A model generated the notes under the pieces. That model searched no databases, had not been told where the DNA came from, and was given only the letters and a program-made list of their open reading frames with translations. Shown here one piece after another: positions 31,599-41,854 of a DNA stretch of 64,000 nt (position 1 is the stretch's first letter; every line of letters begins with the position of its first letter). Where the stretch lies: positions 45,558,192 through 45,622,191 of the forward strand of contig NC_133657.1 of NCBI RefSeq assembly GCF_009905375.1, in the 5' to 3' direction. The position numbers and the translations under genes were made by a program. The DNA comes from Apium graveolens (Eukaryota; Streptophyta; Magnoliopsida; Apiales; Apiaceae).

Positions 31599-33507
31599 AT
31601 GGCTGACAAGAGTTCCGAGAGGGCGGCCAAGATAGCCTCGGCTTCAAAACGAGGTAAGGATATCGAGATCCGCTCTTCATATATGTCTTTAATTGATATG
31701 ATTAATACTAGGGGGGATGAATATCTTTCCACTGCACATCTCGACTCCTTTAATCACTGTAATACTTGGCATAACATAGATTTCAATAAACTAAATGCTC
31801 GTTATAACGTCCCTCCCCCCTTTAGACTAGTTCCAGTCTCTGGTGGTGACCGTACTTGCCACTGGAGGCCCGATACTCTCTTCATCTACACCGACGCCCT
31901 TAATGCTGGGCTTAGGTTCCCTTTCCATCCTTTTATCCCTCATCTTTTGGCTGACTTACAAATCAACCCGTGTCAGCTTCCTCCAAACGCCTGGAGGAAT
32001 ATTCTATGTTTTATGGTTTGTTGTCTTAGGGAGGGCTTTCCTCTTTCTGTAGCCGTTTTTAGGAAAGTCTTTCAATGTTACAATAGTTCTTCCAATATTT
32101 GTGGCTGGGTTTATGTCAAACAAAGGCCCAAAAGCAAACATATCTTTAACAGCGCCTCTATTCCTGATAATAATCCAAATTGGAGGAATAGTTTCGTTGG
32201 GTTACGTTGGGAGAATGGCGATTGGGGCACGCTCTTTCGATCTTTCTTCGGGAAGGTCAGTGATGGTAGCCTCAAATCCATTCACTTAACTCCTGAAGAA
32301 ACTATCATTTATAATGGGCTCACTCAGGATGATGGCACCACCACCAGCTGGACTCTTTTAGAAGAGTTTTCCCTGATTCATGTGGGACTATCCTCTGTTT
32401 CTCAACAGGGTATTTCTCTTCCCTTCTCAATTTTTCTTTATTCCACGCATTATTAACATCACTTATTTTGTCTTTTGCTTTGTTTCAGCTGCTAAGGAGA
32501 TTAACGAGGACAATGTCCCCTTGGTCGAGGAAACAGATAGGATGAAGAAAGCTCGGTTAGCAGGCCTAGACACCCGAGGAAAGGCGACAGAGCCTATCTT
32601 CTTGAGAAAGCACAAGGAGCCTATGGGGGAGGCTTCAACTGAAGGAGCTGAGGGCCATAATGCTCCTATCACTGCTGCTGCCCCTGCTGCTGCTGCTACA
32701 GGCGCCTTTCAGCCTCTCTGGGGATTCCGCCGAGGGGATACCGTGGTTGGTTCCACGAAGCATGCTTGGGATTGGTCCTACCATAGCGTGACTCCAAAGG
32801 ACTTTACTGATGTGGTGGCCACCCCTGACCTTGAGAGGATTAAGCTCATGGGAGCCCAATCTCTGGCTTCGGTATGCCTTCTCTTTTTTAAACTTATTTC
32901 TCGTTCTTGTAGCACTTTCTTGCCTTATACTTTGTTAATTGTTTTGTTTCAGTCTAACGCCTACTTTCAAGGCACTGTGAGGCAAGCCGAATCATGGAAG
33001 CGGGCTTCTGATAAGGCCGATAATGCCCTCAGGAGGCAGCAGAAGAAGTATGCTACCCTGGAGAAGAAGCTCAAGCGCAAGGAGGAAGAACTCGGAGAGT
33101 CTAACGCCGAGCTGGTGGTACTTCGGGCGGATAAGGATAAGGCTATAGACAACTATCTGGACTCGGAGGAGTTTGCCCAATCTATGAGGATTAGGGATGA
33201 TTCAGTCTTTCCCGAGTTTTTTAGGACTGGTTGGGACACGGCCCTTGGGACCGTGAACGAGGCTTGTCCTGATATTAACCCGGCGGACTATATCTGTCCT
33301 GATGACGAGGCTTTGCTACAGAGGTTTCGTACCCGAGTAGTTGTCTCAAACCATGTTCCTCAGGATCCACTCCTTCCTCCTCCCGAGTCTTCTTCCAGAC
33401 CTGCTGAGGATGACAGCTCTTCCTCCTCCTCCTCCGAGACGACAGAGACATCCAGCGAGAGTGGAGAGGACGATGATATGGATGCCAAGGGTACTTCAGC
33501 TCCTTAG
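31599..33507 (+). CDS. Antisense accessory gene of element E, three exons (putative gypsy-type transposon protein family)
   Basis: Plus strand, opposite to gag-pol. Exons fit at 31599-32409, 32489-32871 and 32953-33507. Both introns (79 and 81 bases) start GTAT, end TTTCAG after T-rich tracts and keep the frame (phases 1 and 0), giving about 582 residues. Exon 1 has LRFPFHPFIPHLLADL and AWRNILCFMVCCLREGFPL, resembling the plant 'putative gypsy type transposon' (Transposase_28) family. Exon 3 begins with a strong Lys/Glu-rich coiled coil (about 405-455) and ends in a Ser-rich acidic tail (SSSSSSETTETSSESGEDDD). The start is the first ATG after the TATA box. Known: Tat elements often carry such antisense ORFs; their role is unsettled. 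A capsid-, RNA- or chromatin-binding role would be guesswork. No stop or frameshift is seen, unlike gag. Confidence 0.8.
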
Positions 33508-33822
33508 AGCTTTTTCAGCCCTGCGTGGCTTTTTTTTTTATTTTCGAGACTTTATTTATCAAACTTTTGTAACATCTATCATATCTATTTCATTTATCAC
33601 CTTTTATGCTTGCATCCATGCATTTGATTTTTATTTGTTAGGCCACAAACATACTTTGAAGAACTTATGAATTTCATAAAATTGTCTGGGATTCGTCCCT
33701 TACACAAGTCTTAATAAATTTCGTAATAAAACTAAAACATATAAATCCTAAGCATGCAAAGCTTCAAGGTGCTTTTCAACCTACTCGCCATCCTAACGAG
33801 TGAAAATCGTACTTCGACCATC
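33508..33822 (+). terminator. Shared 3' region between antisense gene and pol, with AATAAA signals
   Basis: 315 bases separate the convergent ends of the antisense gene (33507) and pol (33823). T-rich sequence follows the antisense stop, and AATAAA occurs at 33713-33718 and 33725-33730, suitable as poly(A) signals for the plus-strand gene. No other gene is seen. Confidence 0.5.
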
Positions 33823-36738
33823 TCACACGTAGTAAACCTTCAGGTTTTGTGCGTGCCAGGTTCTCGGGACTTCAAAACCATCCATAGTCTCCAGCTTGTA
33901 GGTTCCTCTACCCTGAACGCTCTTGACTCTATACGGCCCTTCCCAATTTGGGGCAAGCTTTCCTTTCTGTCCGACACCAGAAGCCTCTATTTTTCTCAAG
34001 ACTAGGTCACCTTGTTTGAAAAACCTCTCTTTAACCCTTAGGTTGTAGTAGAATGAAGCCTTTTTCTGATATTCTACTATCTTTGCGTGTGCTTTATCTC
34101 GCACTTCATCGATCAAATCCAGGGCTAACTTCTGCCCTTCCTCATTTTCTTTTTCATCAAAAGCCTGAATCCTTGGAGAAGAATGTGATATCTCCACGGG
34201 AACTACTGCTTCCGCCCCATATGCCAACATGAAAGGAGTTGCATTTGTCGTGACTCTACAGGTAGTCCTATAGGCCCACAATATGGGAAGTATCTCATCC
34301 ACCCAGTTATTTCTTGACTTTTCGATCCTCTTCTTTAGTCCATCCAGGATTATCCGATTTGCTACCTCCGCTTGCCCATTGGCTTGCGGGTGAGCCACAG
34401 AGGTGAACCGTAACTCAATTTCATTTTCTTCGCAATACTTCTTGAATTCTTCGTTGTTGAATTGTGTTCCATTGTCAGTGACGAGGATACGGGGAATTCC
34501 ATATCGGCACATAATGTTTTCCCACAGGAATTGTGCAACCTGCTTAGTTGTGATTTTGGCCAAAGGTTTGGCTTCGATCCACTTGGTGAAATAATCAATG
34601 GCTACAATCAGAAACTTCCTTTGTGCTGTGGCCATAGGAAAAGGCCCTAGAATATCCATCCCCCACATAGCAAAGGGAATAGGTGAGTTGATAGAGGTCA
34701 GCATCTCGGGGGGTTGTCTGGCGACTGGTGCATGCTTCTGACAACGATCACACTTCTTTACATATTCTTTGGCATCAGCCATCATTTCTGGCCAATAGAA
34801 GCCTAAACGAGTTATCTTATGAGCCAAGGCCCTGCCCCCCAAGTGTTGCCCACAAATACCTCCATGCACTTCCTCAAGAGCTAAGCGTGCCTCATCGGGC
34901 CTGAGACACCTCAAGTAAGGAACCACGAAAGATCTTTTATATAGAATCCCATCTATCAAAGAGTACCTTAGTGCTCGAACAGTTAACTTCCGTGCCTCAA
35001 TTGTATCGCTTGGCAACCAACCGGTCTGAATGTGAGCCTTGATGGGATCAATCCATGACGTCCCCAAGCCTACGGGAGCCACAAGCTTAACATCTATGCT
35101 TCGTGTCTTCAAAACACGGAAGTACACACTTCCTGAACTTTCTTCAATCTCAGATGAAGCAAACTTTGATAGCGCATCTGCTTTAGCATTTTCTTCCCTT
35201 GGAATGTGTTCAACATGGCATTCATTAAATTGGGTCATCACAGCCCTTACTAGGCGAACATACTTTGCCATCGTATCATCCCTTGCTTCAAATTCTCCCT
35301 TTACCTGGGATATGATCAACTTCGAGTCTCCACGGACCTTTAAGTTTTTGACTCTAAGTGTCCCAGCTAGACCAAGGCCATCAATCAGGGCTTCATACTC
35401 TGCCTCATTGTTTGTGGTTGGGAAGTCTAGCTTCATGGCATACTCAATTAAGAATCCATCAGGGCTTTGCAAAACCAACCCTGCTCCACTGGAATTTGTT
35501 TTTGATGCTCCATCAAAATAGAGAACCCAATATTCTTTCTCCTTGTCCCCATTGTCGACTCCCTTGTCTTGAGGTGTGGTATCTTCCTGCCCCCCGACTT
35601 CTTGGTTGGGTATGGTACATTCCACCACGAAGTCAGCTAGTGCCTGGGCTTTTATGGCCATACGTGGCTTATACTTGAGATCGAACTCTCCCAACTCTAT
35701 TGCCCACTTAATCAGTCTCCCACTTGCCTTGGGACTGTGAATGATATTTCTCAGTGGCTGATTTGTTAGCACTTCAATTTGGTGAGCTTGAAAATAAGGA
35801 CGCAGCTTTCTTGAAGCCATTACCAAGGCTAAAGCGAATTTCTCAATGGCTGAATAATTCAACTCAGCACCATGCAAAATTTTGCTGACATAGTATACGG
35901 GTTTCTGGACTTTCAGTTCCTCCTTAACCAACACCGCGCTCAAGGCGCTTTCTGAAACATCCAAGTACAAGAATAAAACTTCACCCTGAACTGGCTTGGC
36001 CAACAACGGGGCCTGGCCCATATACTTCTTTAACTCTTCAAATGCCTTCTGATTTTCCTCACTCCATACAAAGTCTTTAATGTTCTTTAATGACTTGAAG
36101 AATGACAAGCACTTGTCTCCTGACTTGGAGATGAATCGTCCTAGCGCAGCAACCCTTCCTGTGAGTTTCTGAACATCCTTGACAGTTTTTGGGGGTTCCA
36201 TGTCCAGGATTGCCTTTATTTTATCGGGGTTAGCCTCAATTCCCCTCTTTGAGACCATCAATCCCAAGAATTTTCCAGATCCTACTCCGAAATCACACTT
36301 CGTGGGATTCAACATCATCTTGTGGTACCTCAGGACCTCAAAAGCTTCCCTCAAATGGGTTATATGATCAGTCTTTACTAGACTCTTGACTAGCATGTCA
36401 TCAACATAGACTTCCATAGTCTTCCCAATAAGATCCTTAAAAATTTTATTCACCAACCTTTGATAGGTGGCTCCTGCATTCTTGAGACCAAACGCCATAA
36501 CAAGATAACAATAAACACCAAAGTCAGTGATAAATGATACCTTTGGAATGTCATCCTTATGCATTTTGATCTGGTTGTATCCGCTAAACCCATCCATGAA
36601 ACTCAGCATATCATGTCCAGCGGTGGCATCAATCAAAGTATCAATTCTAGGCAGCGGAAAACAGTCTTTGGGGCATGCATCATTCAGATCGGTGAAGTCT
36701 ATACACATCCTCCACTTTCCATTAGCCTTCTTCACCAT
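33823..36738 (-). CDS. pol: Element E pol: reverse transcriptase, two RNase H domains and integrase
   Basis: 971 codons without interruption. RT motifs are MCIDFTDLNDACPKD, FMDGFSGYNQI and catalytic YVDD at 111-114. The first (gypsy-type) RNase H has D260 and E299, but TNQ at 324-326 stands where TDQ is usual, so it probably lacks one catalytic Asp. The second, archaeal-type RNase H is complete: D409 (LYFDGAS), E447 (NNEAEYEAL), D471 and D521. Integrase has H625, H632, C663, C666 and catalytic D695, D755, E791. No chromodomain. The ATG used is internal; the frame continues upstream, cut by a TAG at 36790-36792. A normal Tat pol in all other respects, possibly still useful in trans if expressed. 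Confidence 0.92.
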   Translation of the reverse strand: MVKKANGKWRMCIDFTDLNDACPKDCFPLPRIDTLIDATAGHDMLSFMDGFSGYNQIKMHKDDIPKVSFITDFGVYCYLVMAFGLKNAGATYQRLVNKIFKDLIGKTMEVYVDDMLVKSLVKTDHITHLREAFEVLRYHKMMLNPTKCDFGVGSGKFLGLMVSKRGIEANPDKIKAILDMEPPKTVKDVQKLTGRVAALGRFISKSGDKCLSFFKSLKNIKDFVWSEENQKAFEELKKYMGQAPLLAKPVQGEVLFLYLDVSESALSAVLVKEELKVQKPVYYVSKILHGAELNYSAIEKFALALVMASRKLRPYFQAHQIEVLTNQPLRNIIHSPKASGRLIKWAIELGEFDLKYKPRMAIKAQALADFVVECTIPNQEVGGQEDTTPQDKGVDNGDKEKEYWVLYFDGASKTNSSGAGLVLQSPDGFLIEYAMKLDFPTTNNEAEYEALIDGLGLAGTLRVKNLKVRGDSKLIISQVKGEFEARDDTMAKYVRLVRAVMTQFNECHVEHIPREENAKADALSKFASSEIEESSGSVYFRVLKTRSIDVKLVAPVGLGTSWIDPIKAHIQTGWLPSDTIEARKLTVRALRYSLIDGILYKRSFVVPYLRCLRPDEARLALEEVHGGICGQHLGGRALAHKITRLGFYWPEMMADAKEYVKKCDRCQKHAPVARQPPEMLTSINSPIPFAMWGMDILGPFPMATAQRKFLIVAIDYFTKWIEAKPLAKITTKQVAQFLWENIMCRYGIPRILVTDNGTQFNNEEFKKYCEENEIELRFTSVAHPQANGQAEVANRIILDGLKKRIEKSRNNWVDEILPILWAYRTTCRVTTNATPFMLAYGAEAVVPVEISHSSPRIQAFDEKENEEGQKLALDLIDEVRDKAHAKIVEYQKKASFYYNLRVKERFFKQGDLVLRKIEASGVGQKGKLAPNWEGPYRVKSVQGRGTYKLETMDGFEVPRTWHAQNLKVYYV

Positions 36739-36789
36739 TACAGGGTTTGCTAACCACTCCGGAAATTGAATCTCCTCAATGAAACCAGC

Positions 36790-37065
36790 CTATAAGAGCT
36801 TTTCCACTTCCTGCTTTATAGCCTCTTGTCTTTCCGGGGCAAAATTTCTTTTCTTTTGTTTCACTGTCTTCCGGCTTGGATCCACGTTTAACTTGTGGGT
36901 AATTAACTCCGGGTCTATGCCTGGCATATCAGCTGCTGACCATGCAAACACATCACTATTTTCTTGCAAAAATTTCACTAACTTCCCTCTAAGGGGCTCC
37001 TCTAATGTAGCTCCAATGAAAGTCATCCTCTCAGGATTCTTGGGATCTAAAGGAACCGAAACCAA
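36790..37065 (-). pseudogene. pol: Element E protease-RT linker and RT N-terminus, closed by TAG
   Basis: 91 codons in the same frame as pol and as the gag-protease part. They read FLQENSDVFAWSAADMPGIDP, the usual pre-RT segment of Tat elements, then ITHKLNVDP and KQEVEKLL before a TAG at 36790-36792. After the TAG the frame goes on as AGFIEEIQFPEWLANPV into RT. A TGA (37102-37104) separates it from the protease part. Two in-frame stops therefore block one polyprotein. Confidence 0.85.
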
Positions 37066-37101
37066 TTCTTCTGCTGGCCTTCCTCTATTCTCATCATTTT
37101 C

Positions 37102-38313
37102 TCAAACATCCATATCTTCAATAGGAAGAACCTGCCCCCCGACTCCATCTGCCCTCAAAGAGGCCACATAACAGCTTCTAGCCATTTTTTGATCTCCCCT
37201 CTCTTCTCCAATCCCGTTTTGGGTGGGAAACTTCATGACTGAATGGTAGGAAGAGGGGACTGCCTTGAAGGCATGTATCCCTGTTCTCCCCATGATAGCA
37301 TTATAAGTTGAACTAGCCTTTACCACCACAAAATCCAGCATCTGCGTTGCTTGCCTTGGCTCCGTACCTATGGTGGTTGGCAATTTAATTATCCCTTCCA
37401 CAGGACATTCTACTCCAGCAAATCCATATATCGGCATGTCGGTTGGTGTTAACTGGGAGTCGTTATACCCCATCCTTAGAAAGGTGTCATGGAGCAAGAT
37501 ATCCACAGAAGCACCATTATCCACAAGGACCCTCTTAACCGGGCTATTTCCTATTATCGGCGTTATGACCAGCGGGTCGTCATGGGGAAACTTCACACCC
37601 TCTAGGTCGGAATTATCAAAAGCCAATGTTACTTCTGTCCTGGCCCTCTTCGGGGCTTCTCCAACAATATGCATAACCTCTCTAGTATATGCCTTTCTGG
37701 AATTTTTGGACAATCCAGCAGCAGTTGGACCTCCAAAGATCGTGTTTATCACAGGCCCTCGAGGTCTCGGCCCTCCATAAATGGTGTTTATAACTGGTCC
37801 TCTAGGTTGGGGATTCCGCCCCTGATCATCTTGGTCCCTCCTACGATCTTCAAAGTTCTTCCTTCCATTATTATTTCTGTCTCCTCCATCTCCAGTATAC
37901 TTGTTCAATCTTCCTTTTCGAATCAAAAACTCAATTTCATCTTTCAACTGCCTACACTCATCGGTGTCATGGCCAACATCTTTGTGAAACCTGCAATACT
38001 TGCCCTTATCTAGCTTGGCGGGATCAGCCTTCAAGGGCTTAGGCCAGCGAATATCTCTGTCTTTCTCAATCTCCATCAAAATCTGACTTCTGGGAGCATT
38101 CAGCTTAGCGTATTCAGTGAACTTTTGCCCAGGTCCTCCCTTCTTGGGGGTTGAATCAGGGTTTTGTTCAGTTCTAGGATATTTATCCTTAGCGATATAC
38201 TCCAAATCAGTTTTTCGTTTCTTGCCTCCAGTGGGCTCATTACTTACTACGGTCTTCCTCATACTTTCTTCAACCTTGATATACTTCCCTGCCCTCTCTT
38301 GGAGCTGCAACAT
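37102..38313 (-). pseudogene. gag: Element E gag C-terminus and protease
   Basis: 403 codons. After a Lys-rich stretch the knuckle reads YCRFHKDVGHDTDEC, the Tat-type C-x2-H-x4-H-x4-C variant, followed by LKDEIEFLIRKGRL. Pro/Gly/Arg-rich repeats (two RGPVINTI copies) lead to the protease with VLVDNGASVDIL (catalytic Asp) and YNAIMGRTGIHAFKAVPS. A TGA at 37102-37104 ends it, in frame with the following RT part. Its start is an internal ATG next to a frameshift at about 38320, so it is the middle of the original gag-pol. Confidence 0.87.
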
Positions 38314-39525
38314 GCTCTCAGGGGTCGTTTAGCCAAAGACATCTTGAAAAACTCATCCCTAGTTCCTTGTTGCAGTGCTATCATGGCTACCTTATCATCA
38401 AGGTCTGGGACTTTTAAAGCCTCCTTTGTAAAACGATTTAGGTAATCTCTTAAGGATTCTTTAGCTCCCTGCACAAGACTCATAAGAGATGCTGAACTTT
38501 TCTCATGGACTCTTCCACTGATGAATTGCTTAATAAAAGCCTGACTTAATTCTCTGAATGATCCAATAGAATTTGGGGGTAGGCGACTATACCATCTTTG
38601 AGCCATACCCGACAGGGTTTGAGGGAAGGCCCGACATTTTATAGCATCATTCACGGGTTGCAGCAGTAGTGCATTAGAGAATGTCCTAACATGATTAGCG
38701 GGGTCTCCCGTGCCATCATAGGCTTTGATAGTGGGCATCTTGAATTTTCTTGAGATATGGGCATTCATTATCTCTTCTGTGAAGGGTGGAGTTGGATCAT
38801 CAGGATCTCCAAGGGGAAGGAGATTGCTTGGATCAGTTCTTGGGACAGCAGCCCTTCTTCTTACCGGACCATCCAGGTCTATGATAGGAGGAGGATTTCT
38901 CCCCTAGGAGGTATGTGGGGTCTGGTGGCTTGGTGAGCCTCCAAATCACGCCTCAGCCTTTGGATTTCAGCCTCATGAGCCCTGATCTTTTCCTGCACTT
39001 CTTGGGGATTCGCCCCTGGGGTGCTTTGGGGGCGTTGCCTTCCATCGGCCATTGGCTCTTTTCCAGGACGCCTCCTTCTCGGGGCTACTTCATCATCCGA
39101 AGATTCGGAGTCTCTCTCAGTGTATGGACCAGAAAATTCCCGATCCTCAGGGATAGGATCCAAACCTCGTATATAGGGGGCGACCGCCCTCGTGCTTCGC
39201 TTCGCCCAGCATATCCACTTCCTCCAACCTCAGGGTGAAGGGGCATCCCATAAGGGGGGTTAGTAGTAACAATAGTTGAATATTCATACCCGACGGGTCG
39301 AGAATTCACAGGTATATGTATTTGTTGAACTTGAGGATTCGTACCTTGAATAGTCGGGGGAGTTGTCCCTTGTGGCTGAGGATGAGTTGCCCCTGTCTGG
39401 GCTTCCCCCTGAGTAGATGCATAAGTTGAATGGGGAGGAACCTCCACGGTTGATGAAATCACCTGGGTTGTCCCTGATGGTGTTCCCTCCTCCAGAGTGC
39501 TGGTTGTTCTCCGTGTTCTCGCCAT
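38259..39525 (-). pseudogene. gag: Element E gag N-terminus, three frameshifts
   Basis: The ATG at 39523-39525 (MARTRRTTST) lies just inside the primer site. The first frame (to 39085) is Thr/Pro/Gln-rich. The sense then moves to a second frame near 39165 (DPIPEDREFSGPYTERDSESSDDE, basic-acidic linker and heptad-like QEVQEKIRAHEAEIQRLRR), to a third near 38900, whose capsid core is FTEEIMNAHI, MPTIKAYDGTGDP, CRAFPQTLSGMAQRWY and FIKQFISGR, and shifts again near 38320. The breaks are single-base-type phase changes. Capsid protein cannot be made from this copy. Confidence 0.87.
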
Positions 39526-39541
39526 GGTTGTTGTTCCGTTG

Positions 39542-39559
39542 TTCCCACAGACGGCGCCA
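39542..39559 (-). promoter_or_regulatory. Element E primer binding site
   Basis: Minus strand TGGCGCCGTCTGTGGGAA, two bases from the 5' LTR. This form is usual for Tat/Ogre/Retand elements; I do not assign the tRNA. Confidence 0.85.
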
Positions 39560-39561
39560 AA

Positions 39562-40131
39562 TGTTATGGATTAAAACTACTATATATAATTGCTGTATTT
39601 AATACTAAGGAACGTGAGCTCCAAGGCTCGATTTGACTGCTCTTGTGTTTCGTGACTCAATCTGCCTTAACAAGATGCCTACGTACCTTGCTGATTGCCA
39701 AGGATCAAGTCAAAAAAACGTAGTTCTGATTTGTGGGGTGAGGCCCCTTATATAGATGTGGGAGTCCTTGAATTGGACTTGGTATAGGAGACTTGGTGGA
39801 CAAGCCTCTGAATTAGGATAGACTTAGGAGTCCTAGGAAGTAGGAAGCTGATCCCTTATCCTTTTAGGTCCCCTTGAGGCTAATCTATAAGGATTTATAT
39901 CCTTATCGGGACTCTTCTCAATAGCTGATTTTTCCCTTATTAATTAATTACGAAATTAATTAATAATTAGGGCTTTTGGGCCTTTTTTATTCCATCAGGC
40001 CTGATCTGGTCCATCAGGCTTAACCTTTCTGGTCTGAGTTTCATATATCTTTTTATTGGGCCTAGTAGCCCACAGCTTGTACAATTAATGCAGTATTTAA
40101 TTATACAATCATAATTTATTTATCCCTATCA
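39562..40131 (-). repeat. Element E 5' LTR (570 bp) with promoter
   Basis: Nearly identical to 29241-29810. On the minus strand CTATATAAG (39747-39755) is a good TATA box for gag-pol transcription, leaving about 155 bases of R-U5 before the LTR end at 39562. The AATTAATTAATAATTAGG complement region near 39950 is AT-rich U3. Confidence 0.92.
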
Positions 40132-41849
40132 GTTTTCAAAACTATTAATCGAATAAGGTTTATTCGATAACTTTATCTTTATTTTATTTAATGAATATTA
40201 TTTCGAATATTCATCCGAGGATTTATGACTCCCTTTATTTTATTATTGAATACTATTTTGAATATTCATCCGAGGACTTATGACTCAGTTTATATTATTT
40301 AATGATTATTAATTGGATATTCATTTGAGAATGTATGACTCCTTTATTTTATTTAATGAATATTATTTATAATATTCATTCGAGGTATTATGACTCTGCT
40401 TATTATTTAATAATATTCTTTATTTTATTAAAGAATAATGTTCGATAATCAAACTTACTTTTGATTATTCAAATAAAGATATTACTTCCGTATAAGTATA
40501 TCTTTGATTATTTACTATTCGTTTCAAGTATAAGTTTTCCAACTTCTACCTCAATTATTCTTTATGGGAATATTATTTAAATAATAATATTCAGATATTT
40601 CTTTTATATTGAGACTGATTTACTTTATTAAATCAGCATTATTCCAAACACTCTTTAAAGTGTTTTCGAGTCTTCAAAATGATTTTTAAAAGTTAGAGCG
40701 GATCCCAAAACTCATTTTTATATTTAAGATCTTCCTTTTAAAAGGGGATTTAAATACTCGCTCAAAACCTGAGGGATCCGGCTCTATGGTGCATTTTATA
40801 TTCGCAACAAGGTTGCAGTTTTGGTAAATGAATTGATTACTTACCCAACGTTCGGGAAATGTATAAAGAAGATGTATATGTGGATATATATATATCAGAA
40901 CTTAATGAAGTATATCATAACTTCATTTCCTTCAAAATATTTCAAAGATTGAATTTATTCAAGTCTTATCTTGTAGTCTCATCAGTGTGATGAACTTTTG
41001 AAACTAATCATAACTTGAACGGTGGTAGTTCAAGTAGTATTCGGAAAAGATATAAGTATATTGGAGTATCTTGTAACTTCATCTTTTAAACTTATATATA
41101 GTAAATGATTATCTTATGCATATCAAAGACTTTCAGAAAAACGTTGAGACAAGGTAAGATATATGAGATCACCTTGCAATGATATTTATTTTTATACAAT
41201 TATAAACTGGAACTCTGTGTATATTATACATGGAAGAGGACTTCCAAGATTTTGAAAAGTATATATGTATATATACTGAATATTTTGCGACTTCATCGCA
41301 TTAAGATATCAAACTTGGTTCATTTCTTTTGACCAAGACTTTCATGAGTACTATGAGAATGCTCGTATATTGTTAATTATTATACATATTATTTGGTGGG
41401 CTTGCTGGTCACCCTTGCTTTCTTCTTTCATCACACAACAACAGATAGAAAAGATGAACATGACCAAGCTCCCAATTCGTGAGCGGATAGGAAACGTTCC
41501 GCAGTTTCCTATAGGCGTTGATGTCGCTGTAGCTGAGGTAGGAACTACCAATAGGCTGGGCTTCAACTTTTGATGTACCAGATTTATGTATATTTATGAA
41601 TTGTAATAATGGCAAAGAAATGTAAATTTATTCAGAAACCCTTTTAAGGTGTATTGGCATATATTGGTGGAATAAAACGACTTGTAATTATTTTTGGATA
41701 TTCATCTCTGAGACTATAACTTGTGGTGTGTGTGTTTATTGTGGGGTCACAGTACAGAGTAGTTGATTATTTATTAAGATTGGGTGTTATTAAGGGAAAT
41801 GGAACTCGTGACAACCCGGATCCCCGACCCCGGATTTGGGGGTGTTACA
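40132..41849 (+). repeat. Element B 3' LTR, second part
   Basis: Resumes after E with GTTTTCAAAACT and continues to GGTGTTACA. It contains the four-unit 55-bp array (about 40180-40400) and a 39-codon frame (41454-41573). Relative to the 5' LTR about 310 bases are missing at 40850-40858 (5' LTR 9070-9380). It is followed by gctgg. Confidence 0.9.
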
Positions 41850-41854
41850 GCTGG

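Larger units (their letters stand above)
29241..40131 (-). mobile_element. Element E: Tat/Retand-type Ty3/gypsy retrotransposon with antisense gene, young insertion
   Basis: 10,891 bp with 570-bp LTRs (29241-29810 and 39562-40131) and target duplication gtttt. By eye the LTRs differ at only two positions (29721/40042 and 29756/40077) and have no indels. Gag, protease, RT, two RNase H domains and integrase read on the minus strand. A spliced gene reads on the plus strand between pol and the 3' LTR, followed by repeat arrays. Known: a second, archaeal-type RNase H and an antisense accessory ORF are marks of the Tat lineage (Retand, Grande and relatives). Gag frameshifts make this copy non-autonomous. 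Confidence 0.93.
6232..41849 (+). mobile_element. Element B: gag-less long-LTR Tekay-related retrotransposon, interrupted by D and E
   Basis: Seen: LTRs begin TGTAATAACC and end GGTGTTACA; an initiator-Met primer site follows the 5' LTR and a purine tract precedes the 3' LTR; target duplication gctgg on both sides. Removing D (10599-21788) and E (29241-40136) leaves about 13.5 kb, of which the two LTRs make up about 8 kb. The interior (about 5.5 kb) has remnants of RNase H, integrase and chromodomain but no gag, protease or RT polymerase domain. It is the same family as F. Inferred: it was mobilised by proteins of an autonomous Tekay-type relative. Confidence 0.88.

Noticed and set aside
34403..36769. 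Plus-strand frames of 60-160 codons opposite element E pol
   Set aside because: Antisense shadows of a long intact pol frame; no start context or domain.
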